A stretch of 64,000 nt of DNA, taken from contig CM042689.1 of NCBI GenBank assembly GCA_023614405.1, positions 327,026,305 through 327,090,304 of the forward strand. Direction: 5' to 3'. The notes beneath the pieces are model-generated. The model was not told the DNA's origin. It searched no databases and worked only from the letters and a program-made list of their open reading frames with translations. The position numbers and the translations under genes were made by a program. Origin of the DNA: Avena insularis (taxonomy: Eukaryota > Streptophyta > Magnoliopsida > Poales > Poaceae). Positions 34,331-46,107 of this stretch are shown here, piece by piece (within the stretch, counting starts at the first letter, position 1; the number at the start of each line of letters is the position of its first letter).

Positions 34331-35269
34331 GGAAAACTCCAGAAACCAAAACTACAATAACTTTCGCATCCAAACTCCAAACGATATGAAACCAATTTTA
34401 TTGGAAAGATAACGACGAATAGAAGCATCTAGGGAGAAAATACCATGAATATATATGTGATGTATCACCCAAGGTGTGGAGCCAGAAAACTCGCAAGATC
34501 AAAAACTGCAATAAGATATGCAATGGAAATTCTTATTTGATGAAATAGAGCTTGTTATGATGATAACCACAAGCTCTAGATCCTCTCATGGACAAGAACC
34601 AAATAGCAACCAAGAAATATGATGCTATGCATGCAAAGGTTTGAGCTCTCTCCGAATGATGCGATCGAGGCACCTGCTTGAGAGCCCCTCTTGATAGTAC
34701 GGCTATCTATTCTAAACCCGGTCTCCCAACTAACAACACGAGACCATCAAAAGAGAAACCCTATCAATATCATACATTTGCCTTGCGCATTCCACTTGAG
34801 ATTGATGTAGACCGTCTTGAACTTCTCAAGATGGAACACCTTTCTTGATTGCTCTTGCTCGCTCTTGCTTGATGAAGACTTCCAAATTGCTTCCCCATGC
34901 TCCAAGGGGAAACCTATTCTTTGAACTTGTCTTCATCACTCCGTGAACACCGAGGATGGCAAGCTCCAAGCATGAGATCTTCTAGAGAAGGCGCATCTTG
35001 AGCTTGCACTTCTTCATCCCTTCTTGAGTGTTGATCCGTCGAGATTCAACTCTTTGCACTTGTCTTGATCAACCTTTAAGCTTCTTCTTTCTTCATGATT
35101 ACAATGAGCACAAAGCCCTTGGACATTCCTTCATGTTTCAACCTTGAGACCAACACATGCAAAAGCGATGCCAATGGACAAACCTACAAGTGAAACTAAA
35201 TTTACACATTAGTCCATAGAGATTGTCATTAATTACGAAAACCATACATGGGGCATACATGCCCTTTCA

Positions 35270-35339
35270 ACTTCAAGATATCAACATAATGAACAATTAA
35301 GAAGTCAAGTGCAAGTTCAAGATGATCCATCTAGATAAG
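35270..35339. other. Short flank between elements D and C
   Basis: Seventy bases that continue at 51558 once element C is removed. ATAAG at 35335-35339 is the left target duplication of C. The continuation looks like part of the D repeat family. Confidence 0.5.
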
Positions 35340-36834
35340 TGATACGTTGGAAACGTATCTATAATTTTTGATGTCCATGCTTGTTTAGTATCTACTTTGC
35401 TTTACTTGTCCACACTTTGAGGTGCTTTTTACATGTTTTCCGGTACTAACCTATTAACAAGTTGCAACAGTGCCAGATGCCTGTTTTCGGCTGTTTTTGG
35501 TTTTAGAAAAGTTAGTAAAGAAATATTCTAGGAATTGGACGGGAAAAATGTCAAAGTCAATTACTTTCCATGAGGAACAAGAAGTCCAGAGGAGAGCCGT
35601 AGGGGCAGGCCAGGGTGGCCAGACCCACCCCAAGAGCGGGTGGGCCCCACCCCGCCTAGCTACGGTTTGGCGCCCCTAGCCGCCGCCTCGGTCTCCCCTT
35701 TCGCCTATAAGAAGCCCCCAATGCAGAAACCTTGAGCACCCGAGTCGTCTGTAGCCGTCGTCACCGTCGTCCCTAGATCGGGGGGATCTGAAGTTCTTCC
35801 CGTCACCCTGCCGGAGGGGAGATCATCCCGGAGGCCTTCTCTCTGGTATGATGCGTGAGTAGTTCCACCTTGGACTATGGGTACATGTAGTAGCTAGATG
35901 GTTTTATCTCCTCCTTTGTGCTTTCATGTATAGATCTTGTGAGCTCCATTCATGATCAAGATCTAATCTATTTGTAATCACGCATGTTGTGTTTGCGGGG
36001 ATCCGATGGATATTGAGATTATTATGTTGGTTTGATTAATGGTTTTGCCTTTATGATTCTATCATGTCTGTGTTGTTTGTGATCTTGCATGATCCCTGTC
36101 GTTAGTATCTATCTTGCCCAAGTAGTTGCTAGTGACTCCAAGAGGGAGTATTTATGCTTGATAGTGGGTTCATGCCTCTAGTTTCCAAGGGAAGTGACAG
36201 AAATCTCTTCGGTTGTAGATGTGCTATTGCCACTAGGGAGAAAACAACGGTCTCTTGTTCATGGAACATGTGAACTGTTTACCTTACACACTTTGCTTAA
36301 AGCAGTTGTCTGTTGCTTGCACTTAATACAGGAGGGGGTTCGGATGATAACCTGAAGGTGGACTTCTAGTCATAGATGCAGTTGGATGGCGGTCTATGTA
36401 TCTTGTTGTATTGCCCAATCGAATCTCATAGGATCTTTCTGACTAGTAATTGCATTGTTATGCCTTGCTCAGTTCCTATCAATTGCCCTGTTGTAATTTG
36501 TTTACCCTTCATGCCCAGTGGCGGGCTCAGAAATTTCACAATGGGTATTCATAGTAAAAAATTGAAGAAAAAACAACAAAAAATGGTGCAAGAGTAGGAC
36601 TTGATCTTGGGATCAATTGGCTTATAAGAATTGGTCCTTTACAAACTACTCCTATGCATTCTTTTGATAAAATTTCAATCAGTTTTTATACAAGAAGACT
36701 AAAATATAAGGCATATCATATAATTTAAAAGTTTTGGCAAAACTTTTAGGTATTCAGCTGGATACCCTTGATACAAGCTAGGCCCGCCCCTGTTCATGCC
36801 ATGTTGTTTATCTAAGGAGAGCACTGATACGTCG
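35340..36834 (+). repeat. Element C 5' LTR, first part
   Basis: It begins TGATACGTTGGAAACGTATC. It contains the hAT-like MITE at 36516-36792 and is cut by element B after AGCAC (36830-36834). A TATA-like CGCCTATAAGAAGCC is at about 35702-35716. Confidence 0.88.
36516..36792 (+). mobile_element. hAT-like MITE in the LTR of element C
   Basis: 277 bases with terminal inverted repeats CAGTGGCGGGCTCAG / CAGGGGCGGGCCTAG and a perfect 8-bp duplication TTCATGCC (36508-36515, 36793-36800). The other LTR of C has the empty site with a single TTCATGCC (about 51182), which confirms the borders. The 8-bp duplication and CAG start fit the hAT superfamily. No coding capacity. Confidence 0.9.
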
Positions 36835-38291
36835 TAAACGTATCTATAATTTTTGATGTTCCATGCTTGTTTAGTATCTACTTTGCTTTGATTTGTCTTT
36901 CTTTAAGGTGTTTTATATCTTTTTTTGGAACTAACCTATTAACAAGTTGCCACAGTGCCAGTTGCCTATTTTCTTCTGTTTTTGGTTCCAGAAAGGCAGA
37001 AAATCAATATTCTCAGAATTGGACGGGACAAAAGCCAAAGTTATTATTTTCTCAGAGCAACATGGAACCACGAAGCAGAGCCGGAGGGGGGCCACAGGGT
37101 GGCCAAACCCCCTAGGCGCGAGCAAGCCTTGGAGGCGCCTGGAGGGTGTGTGGGCCCCCTAGACCCCCACTGACCTTGATTCCTATGCCTATAAGAAGCC
37201 TCAGATGGGAAAACCCTAAACAATCCAGAAGAAATCCACGAAAACCTCTGTAGCGCCGCCGCCACCGAAAGGGAGATTCGGGGGACAGAAAGTCTCTATT
37301 CCGGCACCCTGCCGGGATGGGGAAGTGCCCCCGGAGCCATCTCCATCGATCTCCATCACCATCTTCATCACCATTGCTGATTCCCATGATGGGGAGGGAA
37401 TAGTTCTTCCTCAGGGCTAAGGGCTCTACCGGTAGCTATGTGTTCATCTCTCTCTTTATGCATGATCTTGTGGTCATGAGCTTTGTAATCAAGTAGATCT
37501 ACCTTGCTACTCAAGTGCTTCATTAGATCTCTGCTCTCCCCATGTGTGTGAAAGTGACAGCGTGCATGCCATGGTGGCACTTAGGTTTGAGTCTACATAA
37601 ATACTATTTGTGCTTTAATAGATCTATGCTTTTCCCCACGTGTGTGAAAGTGACAGCGTGCATACCGTGTGTGGCACTTTGGCTAGATTGAGTATTTGTT
37701 ATGAGTTATATTTGGAGTTGGATGTCTCTATGAAATTGTGGTGTTTGTTGGAACCATCTAGCGCTCTAGGTGACAGTGTGGGGTTATCTAGATTGGGGAA
37801 GGCCCTACCATGGATTAGAGTGTCCAACCGGAGAGTAGTTAAGAGTAGTATAATGAAGAGATGATATTTATATGAGAGAGTGTTCACTAGTGAAATTATG
37901 ATCTCTAGGCCTTGTTTCTAAGCATTGAAACACCGTTTGCTACTAGATCTGTTGCATGTTTGCTTGGTTTAGTCTTTACCTCACTCACACACGTTGCCCC
38001 TCGTCAACAACAAGTCAGAAGTATTTTCTGGCACCGTTACCACTTGTATTTCACTATATCTTCGTCGAACTAGTGCATACACCTGACAAGTGTATTAGGT
38101 GTGTTGGGGACACAATAGACTTCTTGTATCTTGATTGCAAGATTGCTTCAGAGGGAATACCTTTGACCACTTCCTCCCTGAGTTCGATAAACCTTGGGTA
38201 ATCCACTTAAGGGAAACTTGTTGCTGTTCTACAAACCTCTGCACTTGAAGGCCCAACAACTGTCTACAAGAATAGAACTGCGTAGGCATCA
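36835..38291 (+). repeat. Element B 5' LTR
   Basis: Begins TGATACGTCGTAAACGTATC, ends TAGGCATCA. A TATA-like TGCCTATAAGAAGCC lies near 37187. Confidence 0.9.
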
Positions 38292-38301
38292 AGCTCTTTT
38301 C

Positions 38302-38320
38302 TGGCGCCGTTGCCGGAGAG
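38302..38320 (+). other. Primer-binding site of element B
   Basis: TGGCGCCGTTGCCGGAGAG follows the LTR by 10 bases. It has one G-to-A change against elements A and E. Confidence 0.85.
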
Positions 38321-38425
38321 GTAAGGTAAAAGGTACTCACATCCTCCGGTGTGAGTGCTCGAAGTTATTTCCTTTAGATTCTGCAATTTTGTCTTTTTGT
38401 TTCTTGTTTTTACTAGTTAGGATTA

Positions 38426-39725
38426 ATGGAAAACAAAAAAAATAGAGAGCTTTATAGTGTTTATCTTGAGCGAGGACACGAAGTGCTTTAAGAGAAAATT
38501 AAAAAACCTATGGAGCTTTATTTGCATGCTAATAGCAATGTTATTAGTATGAATTTTTTGAACACCATTGTTACTAATGGTATGGAAATGTCTAAGCTTG
38601 GGGAAGCTAGTTTTTATGAGAAATATCTTTTTAGTTCCCCAGCTTTAGGCAAGAAAATTTGCTCTTATGATACTTTATCTCCCATATATGGTAATTCTAA
38701 TGATACTTGTGATATTTTAAATCCACATACTAAAAGTGTCCCTTTTAAAATACCTATTGAAATTGTTGAACGTGTTATGAATAACTGCTATTTTGGAGAT
38801 GGAACTGTCCATCCTAGTGATCATTTACTCTTTATACTCCCTTTGTTTCTTGATATAAGGTGTATAGTTTTCTTGCACGAATATTAGCGCATAGGCTAAA
38901 AGGAAAAAATCGATACTTTTAGATGTTAATACATGTAGGTGACCGATATGAGAATATAGGAAAATATGGAAATCTCGGTATCTCATCTCTACAAATCAGT
39001 TTGACTCCTAAATTATGTAAAAAAATCCCACAATCCCACCATATACCTTATATTCTAGAATTTTTTACAGAAAACTATACACCTTATATCAAGGAACGGA
39101 GGGAGTACATGAATTATTCGAGTTGTTCAAGTGTGCAGGTATTTCAATGGACCAAGTTAAGAGGAATCTATTCCCTTTCTCACTTAGGGACAAAGCAAGG
39201 GAGTGGTATTATCTACTAGACGATCCTCATCATTTGGAGTGGAAGGAACTTGAATCTCTCTTTTACTCTAAATTTTATCCTCCTCATGGAATTCATAAAG
39301 ATAGGAACTACATTTATAATTTTCATCCTCATGAGGGAGAAAGTATTGCCCAAGCTTGGGGGAGAATGAAGTCACTAATGCTCAAATGTCCCATTCATGA
39401 GCTCCCCAGTAATGTTGTTATCAATAATTTTTATGCAAGGCTTTCAGGATATTACAAGGACTATCTAGATACCTGTTCAGAGGGATCCTTCACAAGTAAG
39501 AAGGTCAAAGCTAAGTGGGATCTTCTTGAAACAATTCAAAGCAATACTGAAGATTGGGATAACGACAAAGGTAAAGAACCAGGTATAAACTATGAGTATG
39601 ATTGCATTAAGTCTTTCGCTGAAACTGCTGATTTTCAAGAGCTTAGTGCTAAATATGGTCTTGATCCTCAAATTCTTGTTAGATACTATAGAGCCTTTGC
39701 TTCCCATATTAATGCTCCTAAATAA
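38426..39725 (+). pseudogene. Gypsy gag of element B, split by a Stowaway MITE
   Basis: The ATG at 38426 starts MENKKNRELYSVYL. A TAA at 38489-38491 stops it, after which the same frame is open again from 38510. At 38837 a Stowaway insertion interrupts the gag. Beyond it (39106 on) gag resumes with the capsid-like tract FPFSLRDKAREWY, FYSKFYPPHGIHKDRN and IAQAWGRMKSLML, closely related to element E. A TAA at 39723-39725 ends the segment; E reads through here. Removing the MITE and one TA restores reading frame across the site, which shows the insertion was into a then-open gag. Confidence 0.82.
38837..39105 (+). mobile_element. Stowaway MITE (Mariner type)
   Basis: 269 bases with long terminal inverted repeats: CTCCCTTTGTTTCTTGATAT at the left, and the complement of ATATCAAGGAACGGAGGGAG at the right, extending over about 35 bases. 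It is flanked by a TA duplication (38835-38836, 39106-39107). No coding capacity. It sits inside the gag of element B. Confidence 0.95.
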
Positions 39726-41195
39726 AAATGGGACATGTATCATGAACCTTTTAAAGACACTTGCATGGAAAATGAAAATGTTATTAATGATTGCAATAAA
39801 CATGCTCAAACTTTTGAAAGTACTATTTCTTATAAGCATGTTTTTTTTTGGTATGCATAGACCTTGTGAGAATAATCGAACAGAAGAAGAATATTGTATC
39901 ACCCGCTGGAATGAAAAAACTAGAAAGTGGTATAAGGCTCTAGTGATCTTGGTAAAAAAGTTTGTGCCCTCTATCCTTTTATTTGTGAACTTTGCTTTGA
40001 AGTGGGTCATTTCAATTTTCAATGCTCTGGCCATAATAATCCTGCAAGTTTGTATTGTGATAACATGATCACTGATAATCAACATGATGAACTTACATTA
40101 TTTTTGGGGTGTGAAGAGTTATCAAGAAAAACTTCTTTGATAGACATGAGTACTTTTGATATGAATGGCGTCCTGCATGGTTGTCATCTTTATTATGTTG
40201 AAAACTGCCACGCAAATACTTACATACAAAATCTTATAAAATATGATATTTTACAATATTATGACAGGATTGATGTGTGTTTTGATCTTATTAATGAAAA
40301 GGAGGAATCCTCCAAAGTTTCTTCTATTGTCTCTAACAATAAGCCAGGGTATGTGGAGAAGCTTCCTTTAAAGCCTCTCCCTCCTAAAAAGGAGGAGAAG
40401 AAGAAGAAGAGGACTAAAAGGAGAGAGGAAACGATATCTTCCTCTAATCATGTTGCTCCTATCATAGTTTTTGCTGATGAGTCTGAACTAGATGATCTTC
40501 CTATGCCTGTTACCTATAGTAGTGATCATGATTGGGAAAAGCACACCACTTTTGATATTGAAAATCTCTTTGGTACCAATTCTGAAAATGATGATATTAA
40601 TAATTGGTGTGCTATTAGTGCTATCCATGTTCCTTCCAATGATGATATGTTTACAAATGAACACACTTGGGAATATAGCTATTCTATTGCTTATGATGAT
40701 ACTATACCTCCAATATATGATGATTACAATGATGAATGTGATATTTTCAGTCCACATACTATTGATGAGAAAATTTATTGTGATTACAATATGCCTCCTA
40801 TATTTTATGATTATGGTGATGAGAATAACAATGATATCTATTTTGTTGAATTTTCTCCCACTACAATTAATAAGAATGGCTATTCTTATGTGGAGAGTAA
40901 TAATCATTTTATGCATGTGGCTCATTATAAGAATGTTTTATGTGATAGATATATTGTTAATTTTATTCATGTCGCTGCTGAATGTTATTATGAGAGAGAG
41001 AAACATGGTTTTATGTATCTCAATAATATTAAGTTTCCCCTCTTTATGTTAAATTTTTTGAAGTTGCATTTGTTTTGGTTTCCTATGCTTGTTGCTTTGT
41101 GCTTTCATGCCTTGTTTCTTTACAAGATTCCTATGCATAGGAAGTTGGTTAGACTTAAATGTTCTTTGAATTTGCTTCTTGATGCTCTCTTTTAA
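39726..41195 (+). pseudogene. Zinc-knuckle and hydrophobic-tailed frame of element B
   Basis: After the gag stop the sequence stays coding-like with frame changes near 39850-39950. A perfect CCHC zinc knuckle, CELCFEVGHFNFQC, is encoded at 39984-40025 and leads into a frame open to 41195 (about 400 codons). Downstream are a Lys-rich run (KKEEKKKKRTKRREE, about 40387-40431) and an acidic Asp/Tyr/Asn-rich region. A C-terminal hydrophobic segment follows (FPLFMLNFLKLHLFWFPMLV, then ALCFHALFLY). No protease motif is present, unlike element E. The zinc knuckle would bind RNA in gag. The C-terminal part is unknown and is shared with element A. Confidence 0.6.
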
Positions 41196-44094
41196 ATAAA
41201 TTCATATTTCTTATGTGAGCATCTTCTCAAACTATCAAGCCTGGCTTAAAGGCGTTAAAGAAAAGTACTTGTTGGGAGATAACCCAAGAGTTTTCTTGAG
41301 TCTTGGAAGTTATTACTTCTCTAATGACCTCTCCTTATCCTTTTTGTTTGCTTTTTGTGCCAAGAATGACCTATAATGAGAGGGAAGTAAGATTTGGGGA
41401 GTTGATGTCTCGAAACAGATTTTTTTCGTCCACTAAACAAATTTGTGAGAATTCTTTGTAACTCGGATTGAGCTCAAAATTTACAAATAAATCCCCGAGT
41501 ATGTTATATAACTTTAGTTAGTTCAACACTTTTTTGATTTGAGCAACATAAGATGTTCAAAAAAATCGGTTTCTACCTATTTGATGCATTTTGATGATTT
41601 GCCATTATTTGCATTTGCTTCTTATTGATTCCTTTTTGAGTTCTCTTTACATGAATTGAGATTTTTCAAGGCGTTACTACAGTATCATGTGTTTTTAGTG
41701 AAAAGTCTTGTTGTTCCAAAGCTTTACCTAAGGGTATATTATCTTTTGAATACACTAATGTTGCTAATGAAGATTGTGTGAAGTTTTGTATGAAGGAAAA
41801 AATTCAGGTGTAGAGAGAGAATGATGTAATGAGATGAAGAATGGACAAAAGCTCAAGCTTGGGGATGCTACCCCGGTGTCACCCCAAGAAATATTCAAGA
41901 GGTACAAGCGTCAAAGCTTGGAGATGCCCTTCTTCATCAATAAAAAGCTCAGGACTGTCTAGACACTTCGTTTTTATTATTTCATGCACAGTTGTGTTGT
42001 TCTTGGAGCGTCTTAGTTTTCATTTTTGGTTTTCGTTTTCTTAGTTTGCTTGAGTAAGTTGGTTGGTTACACCACACTTATTTTGGAGAGAGACACACTC
42101 TGTTCCCATTGCCTAGAACACTCTAGTTTTCGTTCTTATTGTTTTGTGAGTGTTCACTTTTGCTAGCACTGCGTTCAACCTTAGTTTTCTTGTGCTTTCA
42201 GCTTAGAACTTTTTAGTTCTTCTTTGTGGATTTGTGAGACAAGCTCACTGATCTTTATTTATTATTATCTTTGTGAGTTGTTTCAAATAAGTCGCTTGGT
42301 GTTGGAAAGGAGTAGTAAATTCTTGCTTGTAAGTGCAAGAGGAGATTGCAGTGACTGTGACTTAGACTTTAGCATGACATGCTAGGTGTTGTTTTGATCT
42401 TATACTTAGTGATTATGATGTAGCATGACTTGTTCCAAACAATTAGGAGTGCTTAATGTGCCTTGAAGGAATCATGCGTTGTTTTAGCATACAAAAGCAT
42501 AGTATTGCGGTATTCTCCTTTGATGCTTTGTTTGTGTTGACTTGGCACATGCTCACACTATTTTATGACTATGACAAGTCACCATAGACTCTATGATCAT
42601 TTAGTCCTTGACTTGTAGTACCACCCTATGCTTTGATTAGTAATGTTTTGTCGTTCTGCATGATTATGGCCATTATTGCTCTCTTAGTTGGTTGCTCCCA
42701 GTCTTTTGCTAGCCTCCACTTGTATTAGTAAGATCTACTCATGCTTCCAACTCCCAAGAAACCAAGTTATTCCAAAGTGTCCACTATAAATTCCTATGCA
42801 TTGTGTGTTACACCATTCCAAGTATATTCTTGTTTTCAACTATCTTCCAATTAAAAACTATTTTGTTATGTGAAAACTTAGTGATTAAAGCCCTCACAAA
42901 ATTGATGGCACACTTTATATGCTCTGCCCCTAATAAACTTTAACCATTGTGACAACTTTGTTGTATATGCTTGCATTTATAAGTTGGAATTAGCAGAACT
43001 GTGTTGTCATGGGGAACGTTTTCAACATTGCACTTGTACTTTGTACTCAGTTGATATCATGTTCTTTTGTCTATGGATGTCACCGGTGTGAAATAAAGAG
43101 AGAACTTGTAAGTCCATGGAGTTTGTATCCTGTGTTAGAGAAACGCCTGGGCCGCTAGCCTAAGCCATGCTTAATCATGGTGGAAACTTGTAGCATCACC
43201 ATAATGAGCTATCTATGAAGCATCCTCAATAAAAAGCTATGCATATGGTAAATAAAAATATTGCTGAGATGCTCATTGTCTGCTTGCCTTGTCGTTTTGG
43301 TTATGGGAAAGCTCCTGTACCATGTGCAAGGGGTACCCCGTTGGCGGTTAATGATATGCAAATACTTACAGTGACAAGAACTTACCTGGACCCAAAGTTG
43401 AGTATGCATGAGGTGTGGCCCTCGTATTCAAGGGACTTGAGATTGCCAACTTATACTTCGTCAAGCATATACTCCATATTTGCCACTTTAACCTTAATCA
43501 CTTCAAGATGCTTATGATAGCGGCAATGAGGGCTGAAAGCTAACAAGTACCATAATTTTTGGAAGCTCTTTTTGAAACTTGTAATCACTGCTTCCTTTAC
43601 AAAAAGGTCTTTCTTCTACCATTATTGAGTCTCCACCTTCTACCTTTAGGCACCAATAAGAGAGCATAGTTGTCATTCTGTGTGCAGTGTTCCAAAGCTT
43701 ATTGATTGATGCATATTGTGATATTACTTGTTCTTGTGCTACTTGTTTCTATTCACCCTTGTGAACTTTGAAGGTGTCCTATGCATCTATTTGCTACTCT
43801 ATGAGGGACAAGCTGATTGCCACTATGCTATGTTTTATGTATGTGAAACAAACAAACGTTTTTCAATGCATGTTATTCATGATCTTTGTTTGTAGCCTTT
43901 CATGTTGCATGCATAGTTACTTTGTCTTAATGTTAGAACTCCATCTTTCATGCTCATGTTTAGAGTTCTTTGATCCTAGCTTTCAATGCTTGCAAATGGT
44001 TAGATCTTGGTTTTGATGGTGCATGTCACCTCAAAAATTATTCTTTTATCACTTACCTACTCTAGGACGAGCAGGAGTTAAGCTTGGTTAAGCT
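41196..44094 (+). other. Long non-coding 3' module of element B
   Basis: About 2.9 kb, collinear with 8498-11356 of element A. The hairpin seen in A and C has lost one arm here (about 41920-41930). The polypurine tract is replaced by a tandem GTTAAGCTTG (44077-44086, 44087-44096). No gene is supported. Confidence 0.75.
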
Positions 44095-45563
44095 TGATAC
44101 GTCGGAAACGTATCTATAATTTTTTATGTTCCATGCTTATTTAGTATATACTTTGCTTTGCTTTGTATTTCTCTGAGGTGTTTTTATATCTTTTCTGTAA
44201 CTAACCTATTAACAAGTTGCCACAGTGCCAGTTGCATGTTTTCTTCTGTTTTTGGCTCCAGAAAGGCAGAAAATCAATATTCTCGGAATTGGACAGGACA
44301 AAAGCCAAAATTATTATTTTCCCAGAGCAACACGGAACCACGAAGCAAATCCGGAGGGGGGACACAGGGTGGCCAAACCCCCTAGGCGCGGTCAAGCCCT
44401 GGAGGCGCCTCAAGGGGGTGGGCCCCCTGGACCCCCACCGACCTTGATTCCTGCGCCTATAAGAAGCCTCCGATGGTAAAACCCTAAACAATCCAGAAGA
44501 AATCCACGAAAACCTCCGTAGCACCGCCGCCACCGAAAGGGAGATTCTGGGGATAAAAAGTCTCTGTTCTGGCACCCTGCCGGGACGGGGAAGTGCCCCC
44601 GGAGCCATCTCCATCGATCTCCATCGCCATCTTCATCACCATTGCTGATTCCCATGATGAGGAGGGAGTAGTTCTTCCTCAGGGCTAAGGGATCTACCGG
44701 TAGCTATGTGTTCATCTCTCTCTCTATGCATGATCTTGTGGTCATGAGCTTTGTAATCAAGTAGATCTACCTTTCTACTCAAGCGCTTCATTAGATCTCT
44801 GCTCTCCCCATGTGTGTGAAAGTGACAGCGTGCATGCCATGGTGGCACTTAGGTTTGAGTCTACATAAATACTCTTTGTGCTTTAATAGATCTATGGTTT
44901 TACGCATGTGTGTGAAAGTGACAACATGCATACCGTGTGTGTCACTTTGTCTAGATTGAATATTTGTTATGAGTTATATTTGGAGTTGGATGTCTCTATG
45001 AAATTGTGGTGTTTGTTGGAACCATCTAGCGCTCAAGGTGACAGTGTGGGGTTATCTAGATTGGGGAAGGCCCTACCGTGGATTAGAGTGTCCAACCGGA
45101 GAGTAGTTAAGAGTAGTATCATGAAGAGAGGATATTTATATGAGAGAGTGTTCACTAGTGAAATTATGATCTATAGGCCTTGTTTCTAAGCATCGAAACA
45201 CCGTTTGCTACTAGATCTGTTGCATGTTTGCTTGCTTTAGTCTTTACCTCACTCGCACACGTTGCCCCACGTCAACAACAAGTCAGAAGTATTTTCTGGC
45301 ACCGTTACCACTTGTATTTCACTATCTCTTCGCCGAACTAGTGCACCTATACACCTGACAAGTGTATTAGGTGTGTTGGGGACACAAGAGACTTCTTGTA
45401 TCTTGATTGCAGGATTGCTTGAGAGGGAATACCTTTGACCATTTCCTTCCTGAGTTCGATAAACCTTGGGTAATCCACTTAAGGGAAACTTGTTGCTGTT
45501 CTACAAACCTCTGCACTTGGAGGCCCAACAACTGTCTACAAGAATAGAAGTGCGTAGACATCA
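44095..45563 (+). repeat. Element B 3' LTR
   Basis: Begins TGATACGTCGGAAACGTATC, ends TAGACATCA. A TATA-like CGCCTATAAGAAGCC is at about 44455. Confidence 0.9.
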
Positions 45564-45568
45564 AACAC

Positions 45569-45909
45569 CTCTAGTGAACTATGGACCCCAGTCCAATCTT
45601 TACCATTGATACATCCTCCACTGTTACTTGTTTACTTGCTGCAAACCGTTACCTTCCACGCCATGCGTTTAATCCTTTGTTATAGCAAACCGGTGAGCTT
45701 GACAACCTCACTGATTTGTTGGGGCAAAGTCTTGAGTTTGTGTTGCGCAGGTCTCCGCGTTGCTTGCAACACCTGTATGAAGTTTCCTTCCTCCTACTGG
45801 TTCTATAACCTCGGTTTCTTACTGAGGGAAAACTTGCTGTTGTGCTGCTTCACACCTTGCTCTTGGGGTTCCCAACGAAGCGCTCCTACATCAACTCAGT
45901 GCTGCATCA
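45569..45909 (+). repeat. Element C 5' LTR, second part
   Basis: Continues the LTR after element B (CTCTAGTGAACTATGGACCC) and ends GCTGCATCA. It is nearly identical to 51212-51552 of the 3' LTR. Confidence 0.88.
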
Positions 45910-45917
45910 AGCTTTTC

Positions 45918-45936
45918 TGGTGCCGTTGCTGGGGAG
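45918..45936 (+). other. Primer-binding site of element C, variant
   Basis: TGGTGCCGTTGCTGGGGAG follows the LTR by eight bases. It differs from the sites of A and E by two C-to-T changes. Confidence 0.75.
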
Positions 45937-46107
45937 ACTAAGGACGTCTTCACTAGGGGAGTCCTTCACTTCCTTTCTCTTTACTTTGTTTTTAGTTTGC
46001 TTTGTTTCTTTTGTTTGGATTTGTTTGCCTCTTTCCAAAAAACACAAAAAATTTAGTTCCTGCTCTAGCTGTTGCTGTTGTTTTTGGCTTGCCCACCTTT
46101 GCCAAAA

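Larger units (their letters stand above)
24162..35269 (+). mobile_element. TGAAAG...CTTTCA repeat element D, split by Copia element F
   Basis: The left end TGAAAGTGCAATGGACGTTG at 24162 and the right end ATGCCCTTTCA at 35269 are inverted over about six bases. The left arm is 24162-24718 and the right arm 33358-35269, rejoined by removing F. Both arms carry GCCACAAAAGGC-like motifs; the right arm has a cluster of GGAACTTCCG-like motifs. No coding domain is present. Related copies lie at 1358-2128 and 51558-52405. No clear flanking duplication is seen (ACATT versus ACTTC), so the class stays open. Confidence 0.6.
36835..45563 (+). mobile_element. Gypsy-type non-autonomous element B, nested in the LTR of C
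   Basis: LTRs 36835-38291 and 44095-45563 are of the same family as element A. The flanks AGCAC (36830-36834) and AACAC (45564-45568) are a target duplication with one change. C's 3' LTR shows the empty site AGCACCTCTAG. The interior holds a primer site, a gag split by a Stowaway MITE, a zinc-knuckle frame, and the 3' module. There is no RT or integrase. B is younger than C. Confidence 0.9.

Noticed and set aside
39477..40085. Minus-strand open frame of 202 codons in element B
   Set aside because: Antisense shadow of gag; no domain.
40488..41052. Very hydrophobic frames (many Ile/Leu/Met) as membrane proteins
   Set aside because: They are shifted frames of the Asp/Tyr/Asn-rich coding sequence; GAT/AAT codons read as ATG/ATA.
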